Of a DNA stretch of 64,000 bases, positions 9,189 to 18,545 are shown in pieces. This DNA is from Bacillus sp. BP-3 (GTDB lineage Bacteria > Bacillota > Bacilli > Bacillales > Bacillaceae_G): assembly GCF_028401955.1 (NCBI RefSeq), contig NZ_JAQOTJ010000004.1:248001-312000 (forward strand), in the 5' to 3' direction. The position numbers and the translations under genes are program-made. The notes under the pieces are model-generated. The model was not told where the DNA came from, did no database searches, and saw only the letters and a list, made by a program, of their open reading frames with translations. The first letter of the stretch is position 1, and each line of letters starts with the position of its first letter.

Positions 9189-10132
9189 TAGCCTTCTCCT
9201 CTCAGTTTCGAAATGGTATCTTTCATTGTCTCCTCATCGTATATCGCATATACTTTCGCAGACGGAGCAATTGATTTCATAAGACCAGCTAAGACTTTTC
9301 CAGGTCCAATTTCAATAAATGTATCTACACCTAGTTCTACCATACGTTCAATTGATGGGTACCATAGTACAGGGGAATAGAGTTGTTCAATTAATTTTTC
9401 TTGAATGTCTTCTTTACGCGAAGTACAATCTGCTGTTACATTTGCAATTACCGGAATTTTTGCATCTTCAATCTCAATTTCATTTAGCACGTCTCGAAAC
9501 CTCTCAGCCGCCGGTTTCATAAGTGATGAATGAAACGGACCGCTAACTCGTAGCGGAACCGCACGCTTTGCGCCGTTTTCTTTCGCTTTTTCTGAAGCCA
9601 ATTCTACACCTTGCTTTGTACCAGAAATTACAATTTGCTTTGTGCTATTCATATTCGCAATTTGAACAGGATAACCTTCATTCGTCACTTCCTCAGTTAC
9701 CTGCTTTAACATATCAGGATCTGCTCCCAAAATAGCTGCCATGGCACCTTCGCCATTTGGCACAGCCTCTTCCATGTATTCACCACGTTTTCTAACAGCA
9801 TATACACCATCTTCAAATGATAGAGCACCTGCTGCTACTAGTGCACTATACTCACCTAAACTATGTCCTGCAACATAATCAGGTGTAATATCGTACTGCT
9901 CCAATACCTTTAAAATTGCAATACTTGTCGTTACCAATGCTGGTTGTGCATTGGTCGTTAACGTCAATGCTTCTTGAGGTCCTTCAAAAATAAGCGATGA
10001 AAGAGAATCCTTTAAAATTTCATCAGCCTGACGAAATACTTTTGTAGCCTCTTCATAACTTTCTGCTAATTGTCTTCCCATTCCAACTGCTTGTGAACCT
10101 TGTCCTGGAAAAAGAAATGCCAGTTTTCCCAT
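9188..10132 (-). CDS. fabD: Malonyl-CoA:ACP transacylase FabD
   Basis: A 314-residue enzyme that transfers malonyl from CoA to acyl carrier protein. GQGSQ (10-14) forms the oxyanion region, the nucleophile is Ser91 in GHSLGEY, and the catalytic His lies in SGPFHSSLM. It sits between plsX and fabG in the FapR-controlled operon. Confidence 0.97.
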   Translation of the reverse strand: MGKLAFLFPGQGSQAVGMGRQLAESYEEATKVFRQADEILKDSLSSLIFEGPQEALTLTTNAQPALVTTSIAILKVLEQYDITPDYVAGHSLGEYSALVAAGALSFEDGVYAVRKRGEYMEEAVPNGEGAMAAILGADPDMLKQVTEEVTNEGYPVQIANMNSTKQIVISGTKQGVELASEKAKENGAKRAVPLRVSGPFHSSLMKPAAERFRDVLNEIEIEDAKIPVIANVTADCTSRKEDIQEKLIEQLYSPVLWYPSIERMVELGVDTFIEIGPGKVLAGLMKSIAPSAKVYAIYDEETMKDTISKLRGEG

Positions 10133-10147
10133 TTCAAACCCTCCTCA

Positions 10148-11140
10148 TTATTGAAGCGGTTCTTCCTCCATTACACTCTTAATAGTAGGAATAACTTCCT
10201 TCGCTACCATTTCCCGTGTTTGACGAATCGCGCTCAAAATTGATTGATCATTTGAAGAACCATGTGCTTTGATGACAGGAGCTTTCAATCCAAATAAAGC
10301 TGCTCCTCCATACTCTGAATAATCCATTTTATCTTTTAATACCATTAATTTTGGTTTTAATACCGCTGCCGCTAGTTTGCTTGTAAATGAACTCATTAAT
10401 TGCTCTTTCAGCATCGAGAATAAAGATATTGCAGTTCCCTCTAACGTTTTAAGAGCCACATTTCCAGTAAATCCGTCACAAACAACTACATCCGCTACAC
10501 CTTGTAACAAATCTCGTGATTCTACATTTCCAACAAAGTTAAGTGGTGCATCTTTTAGCATTGCAAAGACTTGTTTAGAAAGCTCGTTTCCTTTTCCATC
10601 CTCAGTTCCAACATTCAAAAGCCCTACACGAGGATTAGAAATTCCTCTTACTTTCTCTGCATATACAGATCCCATTACAGCATATTGATACAAATGAATT
10701 GCTTTCGCATCGACATTTGCACCAACATCCAGCATAACAAAGCCTTTTCCATCTACTGTTGGCATCGTAGGAGAAAGAGCAGGGCGCTCTATCCCTTCTA
10801 TACGTCCTATTACAAATAATCCAGCTGCCATAAGAGCCCCTGTATTCCCAGCTGAAATACAAGCATCAGCTGCACCTTCTTTTACTTGCTGCGCAGCAAG
10901 TACCATAGAAGCTTGTTTTTTCCGGCGTACTGCTCGCACCGGCTCATCTGTCCCTTCAATTACTTCATCTGTGTGCAGCACTGTAATACGCTCTTCGCTT
11001 GTTAAATATTTGCGAATTTCATCTTCTTTTCCGACTAAAATAATATGTAAATCTGAATATTGCTTAATTGCTTTCATTGCTCCGAGTACGACAGATTTCG
11101 GAGCATGATCGCCGCCCATTGCATCAATTGCGATTCTCAT
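10148..11140 (-). CDS. plsX: Phosphate acyltransferase PlsX
   Basis: A 330-residue enzyme that converts acyl-ACP to acyl-phosphate, the donor used by PlsY in phospholipid synthesis. It starts with [15 protein letters not shown] and contains the GNTGALMA and CDGFTGN segments of the family. The start overlaps fapR by 4 nt (ATGA). Located at the cytoplasmic face of the membrane in Bacillus. Confidence 0.97.
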   Translation of the reverse strand: MRIAIDAMGGDHAPKSVVLGAMKAIKQYSDLHIILVGKEDEIRKYLTSEERITVLHTDEVIEGTDEPVRAVRRKKQASMVLAAQQVKEGAADACISAGNTGALMAAGLFVIGRIEGIERPALSPTMPTVDGKGFVMLDVGANVDAKAIHLYQYAVMGSVYAEKVRGISNPRVGLLNVGTEDGKGNELSKQVFAMLKDAPLNFVGNVESRDLLQGVADVVVCDGFTGNVALKTLEGTAISLFSMLKEQLMSSFTSKLAAAVLKPKLMVLKDKMDYSEYGGAALFGLKAPVIKAHGSSNDQSILSAIRQTREMVAKEVIPTIKSVMEEEPLQ

Positions 11141-11727
11141 AGGTTGTTACCTTCCTCACTATAGTTACTAGATCGATACATTTCAAAAGTGCCAGCAAAA
11201 ACAAGTTCATCTCCAACAAAACTTTGCACTTTGACAACCGTCCGTCCTTTATCATTCTCTACATCTTCAACACGCGCTTTTGCAACAACACGCTCTCCTA
11301 ATTTTACAGGACGAATATATCGAATGGTAGACTTCGCAGTTAAAGCTAATTCTTCATCAATAACCGCAACAGCTAATGAGTTTGCTTGCGCAAATAAATG
11401 ATGTCCACGAGCAATTTGATTACGTTTAAAGACATGTTCTACTTTCACTTCAAAAATAGAAATCGCATGTCTATCTAATTCTATATCAATAATTTCTCCT
11501 ACCACTTCATCAAGCGGTAAAGATTTTACATCTTCTTCATGTTGTTTCGTTGCCACATGTTTTATTCGTTCTCGTAATTCCGGAATCGAAAGTTCCATTC
11601 GATCAAGACGAATTGTTTGAATACTCACTTGAAATTGTTCAGCTAATTCTTCATCCGTAATAAACGGATTTGCTTCTATTGTTTGTTGTAACAACTCTTG
11701 TCTTTCTTTTTTTCTTCTCTTTTTCAT
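11137..11727 (-). CDS. fapR: Fatty-acid and phospholipid biosynthesis repressor FapR
   Basis: A 196-residue repressor. The N-terminal DeoR-like helix-turn-helix ([27 protein letters not shown], about residues 20-46) binds DNA, and the C-terminal hot-dog domain senses malonyl-CoA. It is the first gene of fapR-plsX-fabD-fabG. A FapR-like palindrome overlaps its own transcription start region, which indicates autoregulation. Confidence 0.96.
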   Translation of the reverse strand: MKKRRKKERQELLQQTIEANPFITDEELAEQFQVSIQTIRLDRMELSIPELRERIKHVATKQHEEDVKSLPLDEVVGEIIDIELDRHAISIFEVKVEHVFKRNQIARGHHLFAQANSLAVAVIDEELALTAKSTIRYIRPVKLGERVVAKARVEDVENDKGRTVVKVQSFVGDELVFAGTFEMYRSSNYSEEGNNL

Positions 11728-11742
11728 TCCGCACCATCCATT

Positions 11743-11759
11743 TTATGACTAGGTACTAA
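11743..11759 (-). promoter_or_regulatory. FapR operator
   Basis: The minus-strand sequence TTAGTACCTAGTCATAA fits the 17-bp FapR palindrome (TTAGTACC core). It begins 4 nt after the -10 hexamer, so bound FapR would block initiation and malonyl-CoA would relieve it. Confidence 0.85.
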
Positions 11760-11763
11760 TAGT

Positions 11764-11792
11764 AGTATATAAGCATTAAATACAGAATGCAA
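11764..11792 (-). promoter_or_regulatory. Promoter of the fapR operon
   Basis: Minus-strand TTGCAT (11787-11792), an exact 17-nt spacer and TATACT (11764-11769). The FapR operator is directly downstream. Confidence 0.8.
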
Positions 11793-11813
11793 CATTTTTT
11801 TACTTCTTGCGCT

Positions 11814-13871
11814 TTAATCCAGTTTTTCTCCTTGAAAAACACCTGATTTCTCTAAATATCTTCGCAGCATTTCATACTGTTCGCTTTGCCAAAAAGCAGT
11901 CGATTCAACAAGTAACGCAGCATCTTGCCTTGCTGTTTCCAATGCTCGATAATCATGTACCATATCAGCTAATTTAAATTCAGGTAAACCACTTTGCTTG
12001 CTCCCAAAGAAATCTCCAGGACCACGTAATTCCAAATCTTTTTCTGATAGAACAAATCCATCATTTGTCTCTGTCATAATACGCATGCGTTCTTTTCCTG
12101 TTTCCGATTTCGGATCAGCAATTAAAATACAATAAGATTGTTCACTTCCACGTCCCACACGACCACGAAGTTGATGAAGTTGTGATAAACCAAAACGTTC
12201 TGCATCATAAATAACCATCGTTGTTGCATTCGGTACGTTCACACCAACTTCTACAACCGTTGTTGAAATGAGAATTTGCACTTTATTTTCACTAAATTGA
12301 TGCATTACTTCATCTTTCTCCTGAGAAGAAAGACGACCATGCATCAGACCAACTTGAAATTTACCTTGATAATGATGAGTTAGCATACTATGCAAATCAA
12401 TTGCGTTTTGCACATCCAGTTTCTCTGATTCTTCAATTAATGGACAAATTACATATGCTTGTCGTCCTTTTTTCACTTCTTTCTCTACAAATCCAAGAAC
12501 ACGTTCAAACATATCATGTTTCGCCCAGTACGTTTCAATGACTTTACGACCTGCCGGCATCTCATCAATAATGGATACATCCATTTCACCAAACGCAGTA
12601 ATTGCTAATGTACGAGGAATTGGTGTTGCTGTCATAAATAAAACATCTGGATTTTCTCCTTTTTCCCTTAACACACGACGCTGCGCTACACCAAAGCGAT
12701 GTTGTTCATCCGTAATTACAAGCCCAAGCCTGTGAAATATGACTTCATTTTGAATTAAAGCATGTGTTCCAACGAGAATATCAATTTCCCCTTGTTCTAG
12801 CCTTGCTAGTATCTCGCGACGACGCGCTCCCTTTACAGAACTTGTTAATAATTCAATATTCATATTAAAATGAGAAAATGTAGATACTAAAGATTGATAG
12901 TGCTGCTCCGCTAAAATTTCTGTCGGTACCATTAATGCCCCTTGATATCCAGCTAATTTCGCAGCATACAAAGCAATTGCAGCCACTACCGTTTTCCCAG
13001 AACCTACATCACCTTGTAGTAAACGATTCATTCGATATGGGGACTGCAAATCTTTCATAATTTCTGTAACAACACGCTGCTGCGCATTTGTTAACGGAAA
13101 AGGAAGATTACTTATAAACTCTTCTAATTGTTCAAGAGATATATCTTTTTTTATTCCCTTCGAACTTTCCCGCTCCATTTTCCGAAGTGCTTGCATCTTC
13201 AATTGGAACAAGAAAAATTCTTCATATACGAAGCGGCGACGCGCCTGTTTCATATCTTCTTGTCCACTAGGAAAATGCAAGGCATGCAGTGCTTCATAAC
13301 GGGATAATAACTTGTAACGCGACAACAATCCTTCTGGCAATACTTCTTTCACATAAGAACCATACTCTTTAAACGCCCCCGCAATAAAACGACGCATTTG
13401 TTTTACCGTCAATTTCCCTTTAACTGAATATACCGGTTCCACTTCTTGCTGACGAACAACCGGCCCAAAGTGAAGTTCAGATACCGAAATCATTTGACGA
13501 TGTTGATCCCATTTCCCAGATATCGTTACCGTTTCATCAATATTTAATTTCTGCTTATAGTAGGGTCTGTTAAAGCATACAGCTGTAATTAAATAACGAC
13601 CCACGAGAACACGTACAGTAAGACGAGATTTCTTTTTTCCATAATATTGTAAAAGAGGTGCGCTATGTACTTTCCCTTCTACAGTTACTCGTTCTTCATG
13701 TTTAACTTCAGCCAAATCTTTCATCGCATAGTCTTCATAACGATACGGAAAATGCTCTAGTAAATCAGAAACCGTAAAAATCCCCATCTCATTTAGTAAT
13801 ACAGCTGTTTCTTCTCCAATCCCTTTCACATCCGTAATTGGAATTTGCACCACTTCATTCAAGATCTTCAC
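11814..13871 (-). CDS. recG: ATP-dependent DNA helicase RecG
   Basis: A 685-residue superfamily 2 helicase that regresses stalled forks and branch-migrates junctions. The N-terminal wedge/OB domain (about 1-230) is followed by motor domains with GDVGSGKT, DEQH in ITDEQHRFG, MTATPIPRT and QLRGRVGRG. It starts with GTG at 13871, whose ribosome binding site (GACGGGG) is very close; a downstream TTG at residue 4 is an alternative. The gene is followed by the fapR promoter after 54 nt of non-coding DNA on the same strand. Confidence 0.95.
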   Translation of the reverse strand: MKILNEVVQIPITDVKGIGEETAVLLNEMGIFTVSDLLEHFPYRYEDYAMKDLAEVKHEERVTVEGKVHSAPLLQYYGKKKSRLTVRVLVGRYLITAVCFNRPYYKQKLNIDETVTISGKWDQHRQMISVSELHFGPVVRQQEVEPVYSVKGKLTVKQMRRFIAGAFKEYGSYVKEVLPEGLLSRYKLLSRYEALHALHFPSGQEDMKQARRRFVYEEFFLFQLKMQALRKMERESSKGIKKDISLEQLEEFISNLPFPLTNAQQRVVTEIMKDLQSPYRMNRLLQGDVGSGKTVVAAIALYAAKLAGYQGALMVPTEILAEQHYQSLVSTFSHFNMNIELLTSSVKGARRREILARLEQGEIDILVGTHALIQNEVIFHRLGLVITDEQHRFGVAQRRVLREKGENPDVLFMTATPIPRTLAITAFGEMDVSIIDEMPAGRKVIETYWAKHDMFERVLGFVEKEVKKGRQAYVICPLIEESEKLDVQNAIDLHSMLTHHYQGKFQVGLMHGRLSSQEKDEVMHQFSENKVQILISTTVVEVGVNVPNATTMVIYDAERFGLSQLHQLRGRVGRGSEQSYCILIADPKSETGKERMRIMTETNDGFVLSEKDLELRGPGDFFGSKQSGLPEFKLADMVHDYRALETARQDAALLVESTAFWQSEQYEMLRRYLEKSGVFQGEKLD

Positions 13872-14208
13872 GCCCCGTCAAATCTTATTCCTAACCCTTC
13901 ATATATAACACAGATCTTCTTTACTTGTAGGTTATATCTCAACAATGGATTACGTATTTCCGTTTTCACGTTGAATACACAATCGCTACCTCTCCTATTC
14001 TACCATAGCATCAAGAAAGCATAGTAGTCATTTCAGCTTTCCTAATCTTATATGTATTCATTTGAATTTTCCGACACGTAAGTTCTACTATAAATCTATA
14101 CTCGCTTTCTCTTTTTGCTTTAAACTTTGCATGTGAAAAAGACGAACCGTTTCTATGCCAGGGATGAAGAAAACCCTACTGATGGAAGTTTTACTTTATT
14201 ACCCCAAA
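13872..14208. other. Gap between recG and fakA without genes
   Basis: A 450-bp interval where B. subtilis has sdaAB-sdaAA. No ORF with a ribosome binding site is visible. It contains an extended -10 element candidate for recG (TGGTAGAAT on the minus strand near 13995) and degraded pieces of both dispersed repeat families at 14124-14200. The fakA terminator follows at 14209. Confidence 0.6.
14124..14200. repeat. Degenerate remnants of dispersed repeat families 1 and 2
   Basis: GCATGTG..AAAAAGacgaaCCG.TTCTATGCCA (14124-14160) resembles the core of family 1. The adjoining GGGATGAAGaaaaCCCTACTGATGGAAGTTTTACTTTAT (14161-14199) resembles the right end of family 2. The two families are also adjacent at 30068-30325, so this looks like an older, decayed composite of the same type. 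Confidence 0.5.
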
Positions 14209-14250
14209 AAAAGAGAGCCTCACTACTTTTGCTAGCAAGGCCCTCTCATC
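14207..14250 (-). terminator. Terminator after yloU-fakA
   Basis: Minus-strand stem GAGAGggGCCTTGCTA / TAGTGAGGCTCTC followed by TTTTTTT. A strong intrinsic terminator about 75 nt after the fakA stop. Confidence 0.85.
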
Positions 14251-14325
14251 ATTTATATTAGTTCATCTCATTATAGAGTAATCACATTTTAACCAGAAAT
14301 AAAACTTCATAATAAAGTGTTCACT

Positions 14326-16002
14326 TTATTCAACAGAAAAAATGAATGAATATAGGGGTTGGTTTCCATTATGAACTTCCACTTCTACATCTTCAAATTT
14401 TTCTTCTACAAATGTTACTAATGCATCCACTTCTTCTTCCGATGCATCTTCACCTTGTAGAATTGTTAAAATTTCCGCATCTTCATCAAGCATATTTTCT
14501 AACAATTTTTTCGCAGCTGAAATTTTTTCTGCATCTGTTGATACAATTTTCCCATCCGCAATGCACATGAAGTCATCTTTATTAATTGTTACACCATCAA
14601 TTTCTGTATCACGAACCGCATACGTGATTTGGCCTGTTTTTACATGAGCAAGCGCTTCGTTCATTTGCGCTTCGTTTTCTTCAAGAGTTCCTGCTGGATT
14701 GAATGCAAGCATAGCTGCCATACCTTGAGGAACTGTTTTTGATCGAACAACAATTACTTCTTGATCCACTACAGAAGCCGCTTGCTCTGCAGCCATTACA
14801 ATATTACCATTGTTCGGTAATATAATAACTTTTTCTGCATTCGCTTCTTCAATCGCTTTTACAATATCTTCTGTACTTGGATTCATCGTTTGACCGCCTT
14901 CAATAACAACCGTCGCACCGATGCTTTCAAACAATTCTTTAATACCAGAACCCATTGCCACTGTTACAATTCCATAAGGCTGTTTTTCTGCAGGTCGTTT
15001 TACTTCTACATGCATCGCCGCAGGCTCATCTAATAAAGCAGTATGTTGTTCACGCATATTCTCTACTTTAATCTTGATTAAACTTCCATAACGTTGTCCA
15101 TAATTCATCGCATCTCCGGGATGCTCTGCATGAATATGAACTTTTACGATTTCATCATCAGATACAACAAGCAATGAATCACCATACACACTAATCTCTT
15201 CACGGAATTTTTGCTCAGAGAAATTATGTTCTTGCATTTTCTCTTCGTCTAACTTAACCATAAATTCTGTGCAGTAACCGTATTTAATATCCTCTGTACT
15301 TAATTGGCTTTGTACACTACGGTGATGCTCTGCACGTACCATTTCATTCATAGATGGTTGTGTTGGCTCATTAGAGGCGATTGTTTCACCTTTTAAGTCT
15401 GCTAGAAATCCTTCATATACAACAACAAGACCTTTCCCACCGCTATCTACAACACCAACTTGTTTTAATACAGGTAATAAATCAGGTGTACGATTTAATG
15501 ATGCATTCGCTTCTTTCACAACTTCTTCCATAAACAAAACGAAGTCGCGCTGTTTTTTCGCAACTGTGACTGCATGTTTACTCGTTTCCCTTGCAACAGT
15601 TAAAATTGTTCCTTCAATCGGCTTCATAACTGCTTTATATGCCGTTTCTACACCCGCTTCTAACGCATCGGCAAAATCAGTTGTTGTTAATTCTTCTTTT
15701 TGTTCAATGGATTTCGAAAAGCCACGGAACAACTGAGATAAAATAACACCTGAGTTACCACGCGCTCCCATTAATAATCCTTTGGCTAAACTTACTCCGA
15801 CTTTACCAGCGTGTTGTGAAAGATTTCCTTTCACCTCGCGCGCACCTGAAGTCATCGATAAGTTCATATTTGTACCGGTATCGCCATCTGGAACTGGAAA
15901 AACGTTTAAAGCATCAACAAGTTGAACATTGTTTGTTAAATTATTTGCTCCTTGTATGATCATTTGTGACAAACGTTTTCCATCAATTTTTTGAATTGAC
16001 AC
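14326..16002 (-). CDS. fakA: Fatty acid kinase catalytic subunit FakA (YloV, DhaL domain)
   Basis: A 558-residue DhaL/DhaK-like kinase. With a FakB (DegV-family) lipid carrier, FakA phosphorylates exogenous fatty acids to acyl-phosphates that enter the PlsX/PlsY route. The N-terminal DhaL domain carries the ATP/Mg motif NVFPVPDGDTGTNMN (about residues 29-43); the middle and C-terminal parts hold the YloV-specific domains. It follows yloU by 22 nt. The stop codon lies in an AATAAAGTG-TT-CACTTTATT inverted repeat (14311-14330). fakB is not in this window. Confidence 0.93.
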   Translation of the reverse strand: MSIQKIDGKRLSQMIIQGANNLTNNVQLVDALNVFPVPDGDTGTNMNLSMTSGAREVKGNLSQHAGKVGVSLAKGLLMGARGNSGVILSQLFRGFSKSIEQKEELTTTDFADALEAGVETAYKAVMKPIEGTILTVARETSKHAVTVAKKQRDFVLFMEEVVKEANASLNRTPDLLPVLKQVGVVDSGGKGLVVVYEGFLADLKGETIASNEPTQPSMNEMVRAEHHRSVQSQLSTEDIKYGYCTEFMVKLDEEKMQEHNFSEQKFREEISVYGDSLLVVSDDEIVKVHIHAEHPGDAMNYGQRYGSLIKIKVENMREQHTALLDEPAAMHVEVKRPAEKQPYGIVTVAMGSGIKELFESIGATVVIEGGQTMNPSTEDIVKAIEEANAEKVIILPNNGNIVMAAEQAASVVDQEVIVVRSKTVPQGMAAMLAFNPAGTLEENEAQMNEALAHVKTGQITYAVRDTEIDGVTINKDDFMCIADGKIVSTDAEKISAAKKLLENMLDEDAEILTILQGEDASEEEVDALVTFVEEKFEDVEVEVHNGNQPLYSFIFSVE

Positions 16003-16024
16003 AGTTCTTCCTCCTTAATGCACT

Positions 16025-16387
16025 TTACAAGTTTATAACTTTAACTCCTTGTACGTAGATGTTTACAGAATCTACTGCTAGTCCTACCGTTTGATCTAGT
16101 GTATATTTCACTTTCGTTTGGACGTTATGTGCTACCTCTGAAATTTTTGTACCATAGCTAACGATAATATACATATCAATATGTACTTCATCTTCGTCTT
16201 TACGAACAATAACGCCTCTAGTGAAGTTTTCTTTTCGTAAAATTTCTGTTAACCCATCTTTTAATTGGTTTTTAGAAGCCATACCGACGATGCCGTAACA
16301 GTCTACTGCAGCGCCTCCAGCAATTGTTGCAATTACATCTGTACTAATATCAATTTGACCGTACTTTGTCTTAATTTCAATTGACAT
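16025..16387 (-). CDS. yloU: Asp23/Gls24 family envelope-stress protein YloU
   Basis: A 120-residue Asp23-like protein with the VIATIAGGAAVDCYGIVGMASK segment and the IDMYIIVSYGTKISEVAHNVQ core. Family members coat the inner face of the membrane or act in envelope and alkaline stress. Paired with fakA throughout Firmicutes, so it probably belongs to lipid or envelope homeostasis. Strong ribosome binding site GAAGGGGGAAACGAG. Confidence 0.88.
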   Translation of the reverse strand: MSIEIKTKYGQIDISTDVIATIAGGAAVDCYGIVGMASKNQLKDGLTEILRKENFTRGVIVRKDEDEVHIDMYIIVSYGTKISEVAHNVQTKVKYTLDQTVGLAVDSVNIYVQGVKVINL

Positions 16388-16763
16388 CTCGTTTCCCCCT
16401 TCTGAAATGGTGAAAGTGAGCTAGACTACTCTATTTACTATCATATAATCTTTTCAAAGAAAATTCCATCGTTCTTTCTTTTCGCTCTCACATTTATATA
16501 ATAAAATAGCACTTTTTTATGGTGAGCAAAATAGTCCATTGTTATTATACAACATATACCACTACAATATGTCAAGTGATTTTTCTTGATTTCAGCTTTT
16601 GATTTCTTACATATAGTGTCAAGTAATTTTTCTTGATTTCTTTTTTATACAGTGTTGCATTCTCTTTTTAGTTGTGTTAAATTATAGTAGTGTTTTTAGC
16701 ATCGCATAAAAGACTAACATTGAAAATTACGTAGGTTACGGTAGATAAGGGAGGGAAATATAG
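16388..16763. promoter_or_regulatory. Divergent yloU / rpmB control region with paired inverted repeats
   Basis: On the plus strand TTGCAT (16655-16660), 17 nt, TAAATT (16678-16683) is the rpmB promoter candidate. On the minus strand TTGACA (16570-16575) and TATAAT (16544-16549) face yloU but are 20 nt apart. Two near-identical 24-bp direct repeats (16570-16593 and 16617-16640) each contain TCAAG-N8-CTTGA. No protein gene is visible. Confidence 0.6.
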
Positions 16764-16952
16764 ATGGCTCGTGTTTGTGCTATTACTGGAAGAAAAGCTC
16801 GTTCTGGTAACTCTCGTTCTCACGCAATGAACGCTACAAAACGTAAATGGGGCGCTAACCTTCAAAAAGTTCGCGTACGCATTGACGGTAAAGTTCAACG
16901 TGTTTACGTTTCTGCTAGAGCATTAAAATCTGGCAAAATCGAACGTGTTTAA
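16764..16952 (+). CDS. rpmB: 50S ribosomal protein L28
   Basis: A 62-residue basic protein beginning [16 protein letters not shown], the L28 signature, and ending [16 protein letters not shown]. Only one cysteine is present, so this is the zinc-free form. One of only two plus-strand genes in the conserved block; preceded by AAGGGAGGG and followed directly by a terminator, so it is monocistronic. Confidence 0.98.
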
Positions 16953-16959
16953 TAATAAA

Positions 16960-16988
16960 AAAGAGAGCCCGTTGGCTCTTTTTTTATT
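16960..16988 (+). terminator. Terminator after rpmB
   Basis: GAGCC-CGTT-GGCTC hairpin followed by TTTTTTTATT, 8 nt after the rpmB stop. Confidence 0.85.
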
Positions 16989-16996
16989 ATGCTCAT

Positions 16997-17023
16997 GAAA
17001 AAAGCACCGGTAATAGGTGCTTT
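16997..17023 (-). terminator. Terminator after spoVM
   Basis: Minus-strand GCACC-TATTACC-GGTGC followed by TTTTTTC, starting right at the spoVM stop codon. It also has A residues on the other side, so it may act in both directions against rpmB read-through. Confidence 0.75.
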
Positions 17024-17104
17024 TTATCCTTTTTTAAAGGTATTCAATACCGCGCGAACAATTCCACCAAGAAATTTCGGTAACTTAATTGTATAAAATC
17101 TCAT
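17024..17104 (-). CDS. spoVM: Stage V sporulation protein SpoVM (26 residues)
   Basis: Translation gives MRFYTIKLPKFLGG followed by IVRAVLNTFKKG, nearly identical to B. subtilis SpoVM (differences at residue 2 and in the last nine residues). SpoVM is an amphipathic helix that recognises the convex outer forespore membrane, recruits SpoIVA and inhibits FtsH, and is needed for coat and cortex formation. The start is supported by TTAGGAGGG 5 nt upstream. Its place between rpmB and thiN matches B. subtilis. It is shorter than common gene-finding cut-offs. Confidence 0.97.
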   Translation of the reverse strand: MRFYTIKLPKFLGGIVRAVLNTFKKG

Positions 17105-17168
17105 GGTTTCCCTCCTAATCCCCATTACTCCACTTGTTTACTATAGACGTCGCAACAAAAGCATTTCT

Positions 17169-17810
17169 TCAATCAGTGCTTCTTATCACCATTAATATGC
17201 CAGAAGTAAATGAAAAAGTACCTTTTTCCGCAACGAGTTCATTACTAATACAAAGTGTCGATCCCCATTTTATCGTTTTATCAGTAAGAAGATATTTAAA
17301 GCCTCGAAGTGTAATTCCCGTTACTATTTCTGTCACTGGAACAAAAGATATATAAGGAAATGATGGATTTTTTTCAATTATATATGTACCCGATTCTCTA
17401 ACTGAAATTTCATTTTTATAATCTACAATGCTTATATTGGTATTGGATTGCAAACCTTTTATTAACATTTGAATGTTTGCTAAACTATGATCCAACCTTC
17501 CACCTGTTGCACCAAAAATACGAATTTGTTCTGGTTCTTGCTCTAAGGCCCAGTTAATCGCAATCTCTAAATCAGTTTGATCCTTTTCTTTCGGTACAAT
17601 ATGCAAATCATGTTTCTGCTTTTGCATCCACTCTAGTTCCTCTTTTGTAACAGAATCATAATCACCAAACGCTACTTTTGGCATAATTCCAAACTGCAAC
17701 AAATGGTATACTCCGCGATCAACAGCTGCCCATACAACGTCTTCACTCTCATATTTAGAAAAATCTGCCCAGCACTCTACTGGACCTCCAGCTAAAATAT
17801 GAATAATCAT
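17169..17810 (-). CDS. thiN: Thiamine pyrophosphokinase
   Basis: A 213-residue enzyme that converts thiamine plus ATP to thiamine pyrophosphate. The metal and phosphate motifs are visible as AFGDYDSVT and EKDQTDLEIAINWAL, then FGATGGRLDHSLANI, and the C-terminal domain ends GTFSFTSGILMVIRSTD. The start is the ATG at 17810 with GGAGGAGAGAGAAC in front. In-frame codons further upstream run through a terminator and are rejected. Last gene of the long def-to-thiN series. Confidence 0.95.
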   Translation of the reverse strand: MIIHILAGGPVECWADFSKYESEDVVWAAVDRGVYHLLQFGIMPKVAFGDYDSVTKEELEWMQKQKHDLHIVPKEKDQTDLEIAINWALEQEPEQIRIFGATGGRLDHSLANIQMLIKGLQSNTNISIVDYKNEISVRESGTYIIEKNPSFPYISFVPVTEIVTGITLRGFKYLLTDKTIKWGSTLCISNELVAEKGTFSFTSGILMVIRSTD

Positions 17811-17825
17811 GTTCTCTCTCCTCCT

Positions 17826-17866
17826 ATAGAAAAAAGGCAATCTGCTAATAGCTAGATTACCTTTTC
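17826..17866 (-). terminator. Hairpin terminator between rpe and thiN
   Basis: Minus-strand GGTAATCT-AGCTATTAGC-AGATTGCC (one G-U) followed by TTTTTT. It lies just before the thiN ribosome binding site, so thiN is expressed by read-through or by its own promoter. Confidence 0.75.
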
Positions 17867-17898
17867 TTTTAAATAAATTACTATCTACCGCTTTATTC

Positions 17899-18543
17899 TT
17901 ATCCGCGAATCGCAGCAATTGCTGCTCCGCGATCTTTTTCATTATATACGGCAGATCCAGCAACAAGAACATTCGCTCCTGCTTCTACACATAGTTTTGC
18001 TGTTTCTACATTCACGCCGCCATCAATTTCAATCTCTACTTCCAAATTACGTTCACGAATCATATCAGCAACTTGTTTAACTTTTGGCAATACAGAATGA
18101 ATGAATTTTTGTCCACCAAATCCTGGATTTACAGTCATAAGCAGAACCATATCGATATCTTCTAATACGTGTTCAATCATGGAAACTGGTGTATGTGGAT
18201 TTAAAACAACACCTGCTTTAATGCCTTGTGATTTAATTAATTGAATCGTCCGATGTAAATGCGGGCAAGCTTCTACATGTACCGTAATAATGTCCGCACC
18301 TGCTTTAGCAAAAGCCTCAATATACTGATCCGGATTTTCAATCATAAGATGAACATCTAATGGTAAAGAAGTAATCGGGCGAATAGCTTCCACAATTAAC
18401 GGTCCAATTGTAATGTTGGGAACAAAATGTCCGTCCATTACATCGACATGTATATAATCTGCTCCGCCTTTTTCTACATCTTTAATTTCTTCTCCCAATC
18501 TTGAAAAATCTGCTGATAAAATCGATGGTGCAATTTTAATCAT
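17899..18543 (-). CDS. rpe: Ribulose-phosphate 3-epimerase
   Basis: A 214-residue TIM-barrel enzyme that interconverts ribulose 5-phosphate and xylulose 5-phosphate in the pentose phosphate pathway. [13 protein letters not shown], the metal-binding [12 protein letters not shown] and [10 protein letters not shown], and the EIDGGVN segment are present. It follows rsgA by 2 nt. Confidence 0.97.
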   Translation of the reverse strand: MIKIAPSILSADFSRLGEEIKDVEKGGADYIHVDVMDGHFVPNITIGPLIVEAIRPITSLPLDVHLMIENPDQYIEAFAKAGADIITVHVEACPHLHRTIQLIKSQGIKAGVVLNPHTPVSMIEHVLEDIDMVLLMTVNPGFGGQKFIHSVLPKVKQVADMIRERNLEVEIEIDGGVNVETAKLCVEAGANVLVAGSAVYNEKDRGAAIAAIRG

Positions 18544-18545
18544 AA

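Noticed and set aside
17811-17972. 54-residue N-terminal extension of ThiN
   Set aside because: It would be translated through an intrinsic terminator and the end of rpe, and the homologous protein starts at the ATG after GGAGGAGAG.
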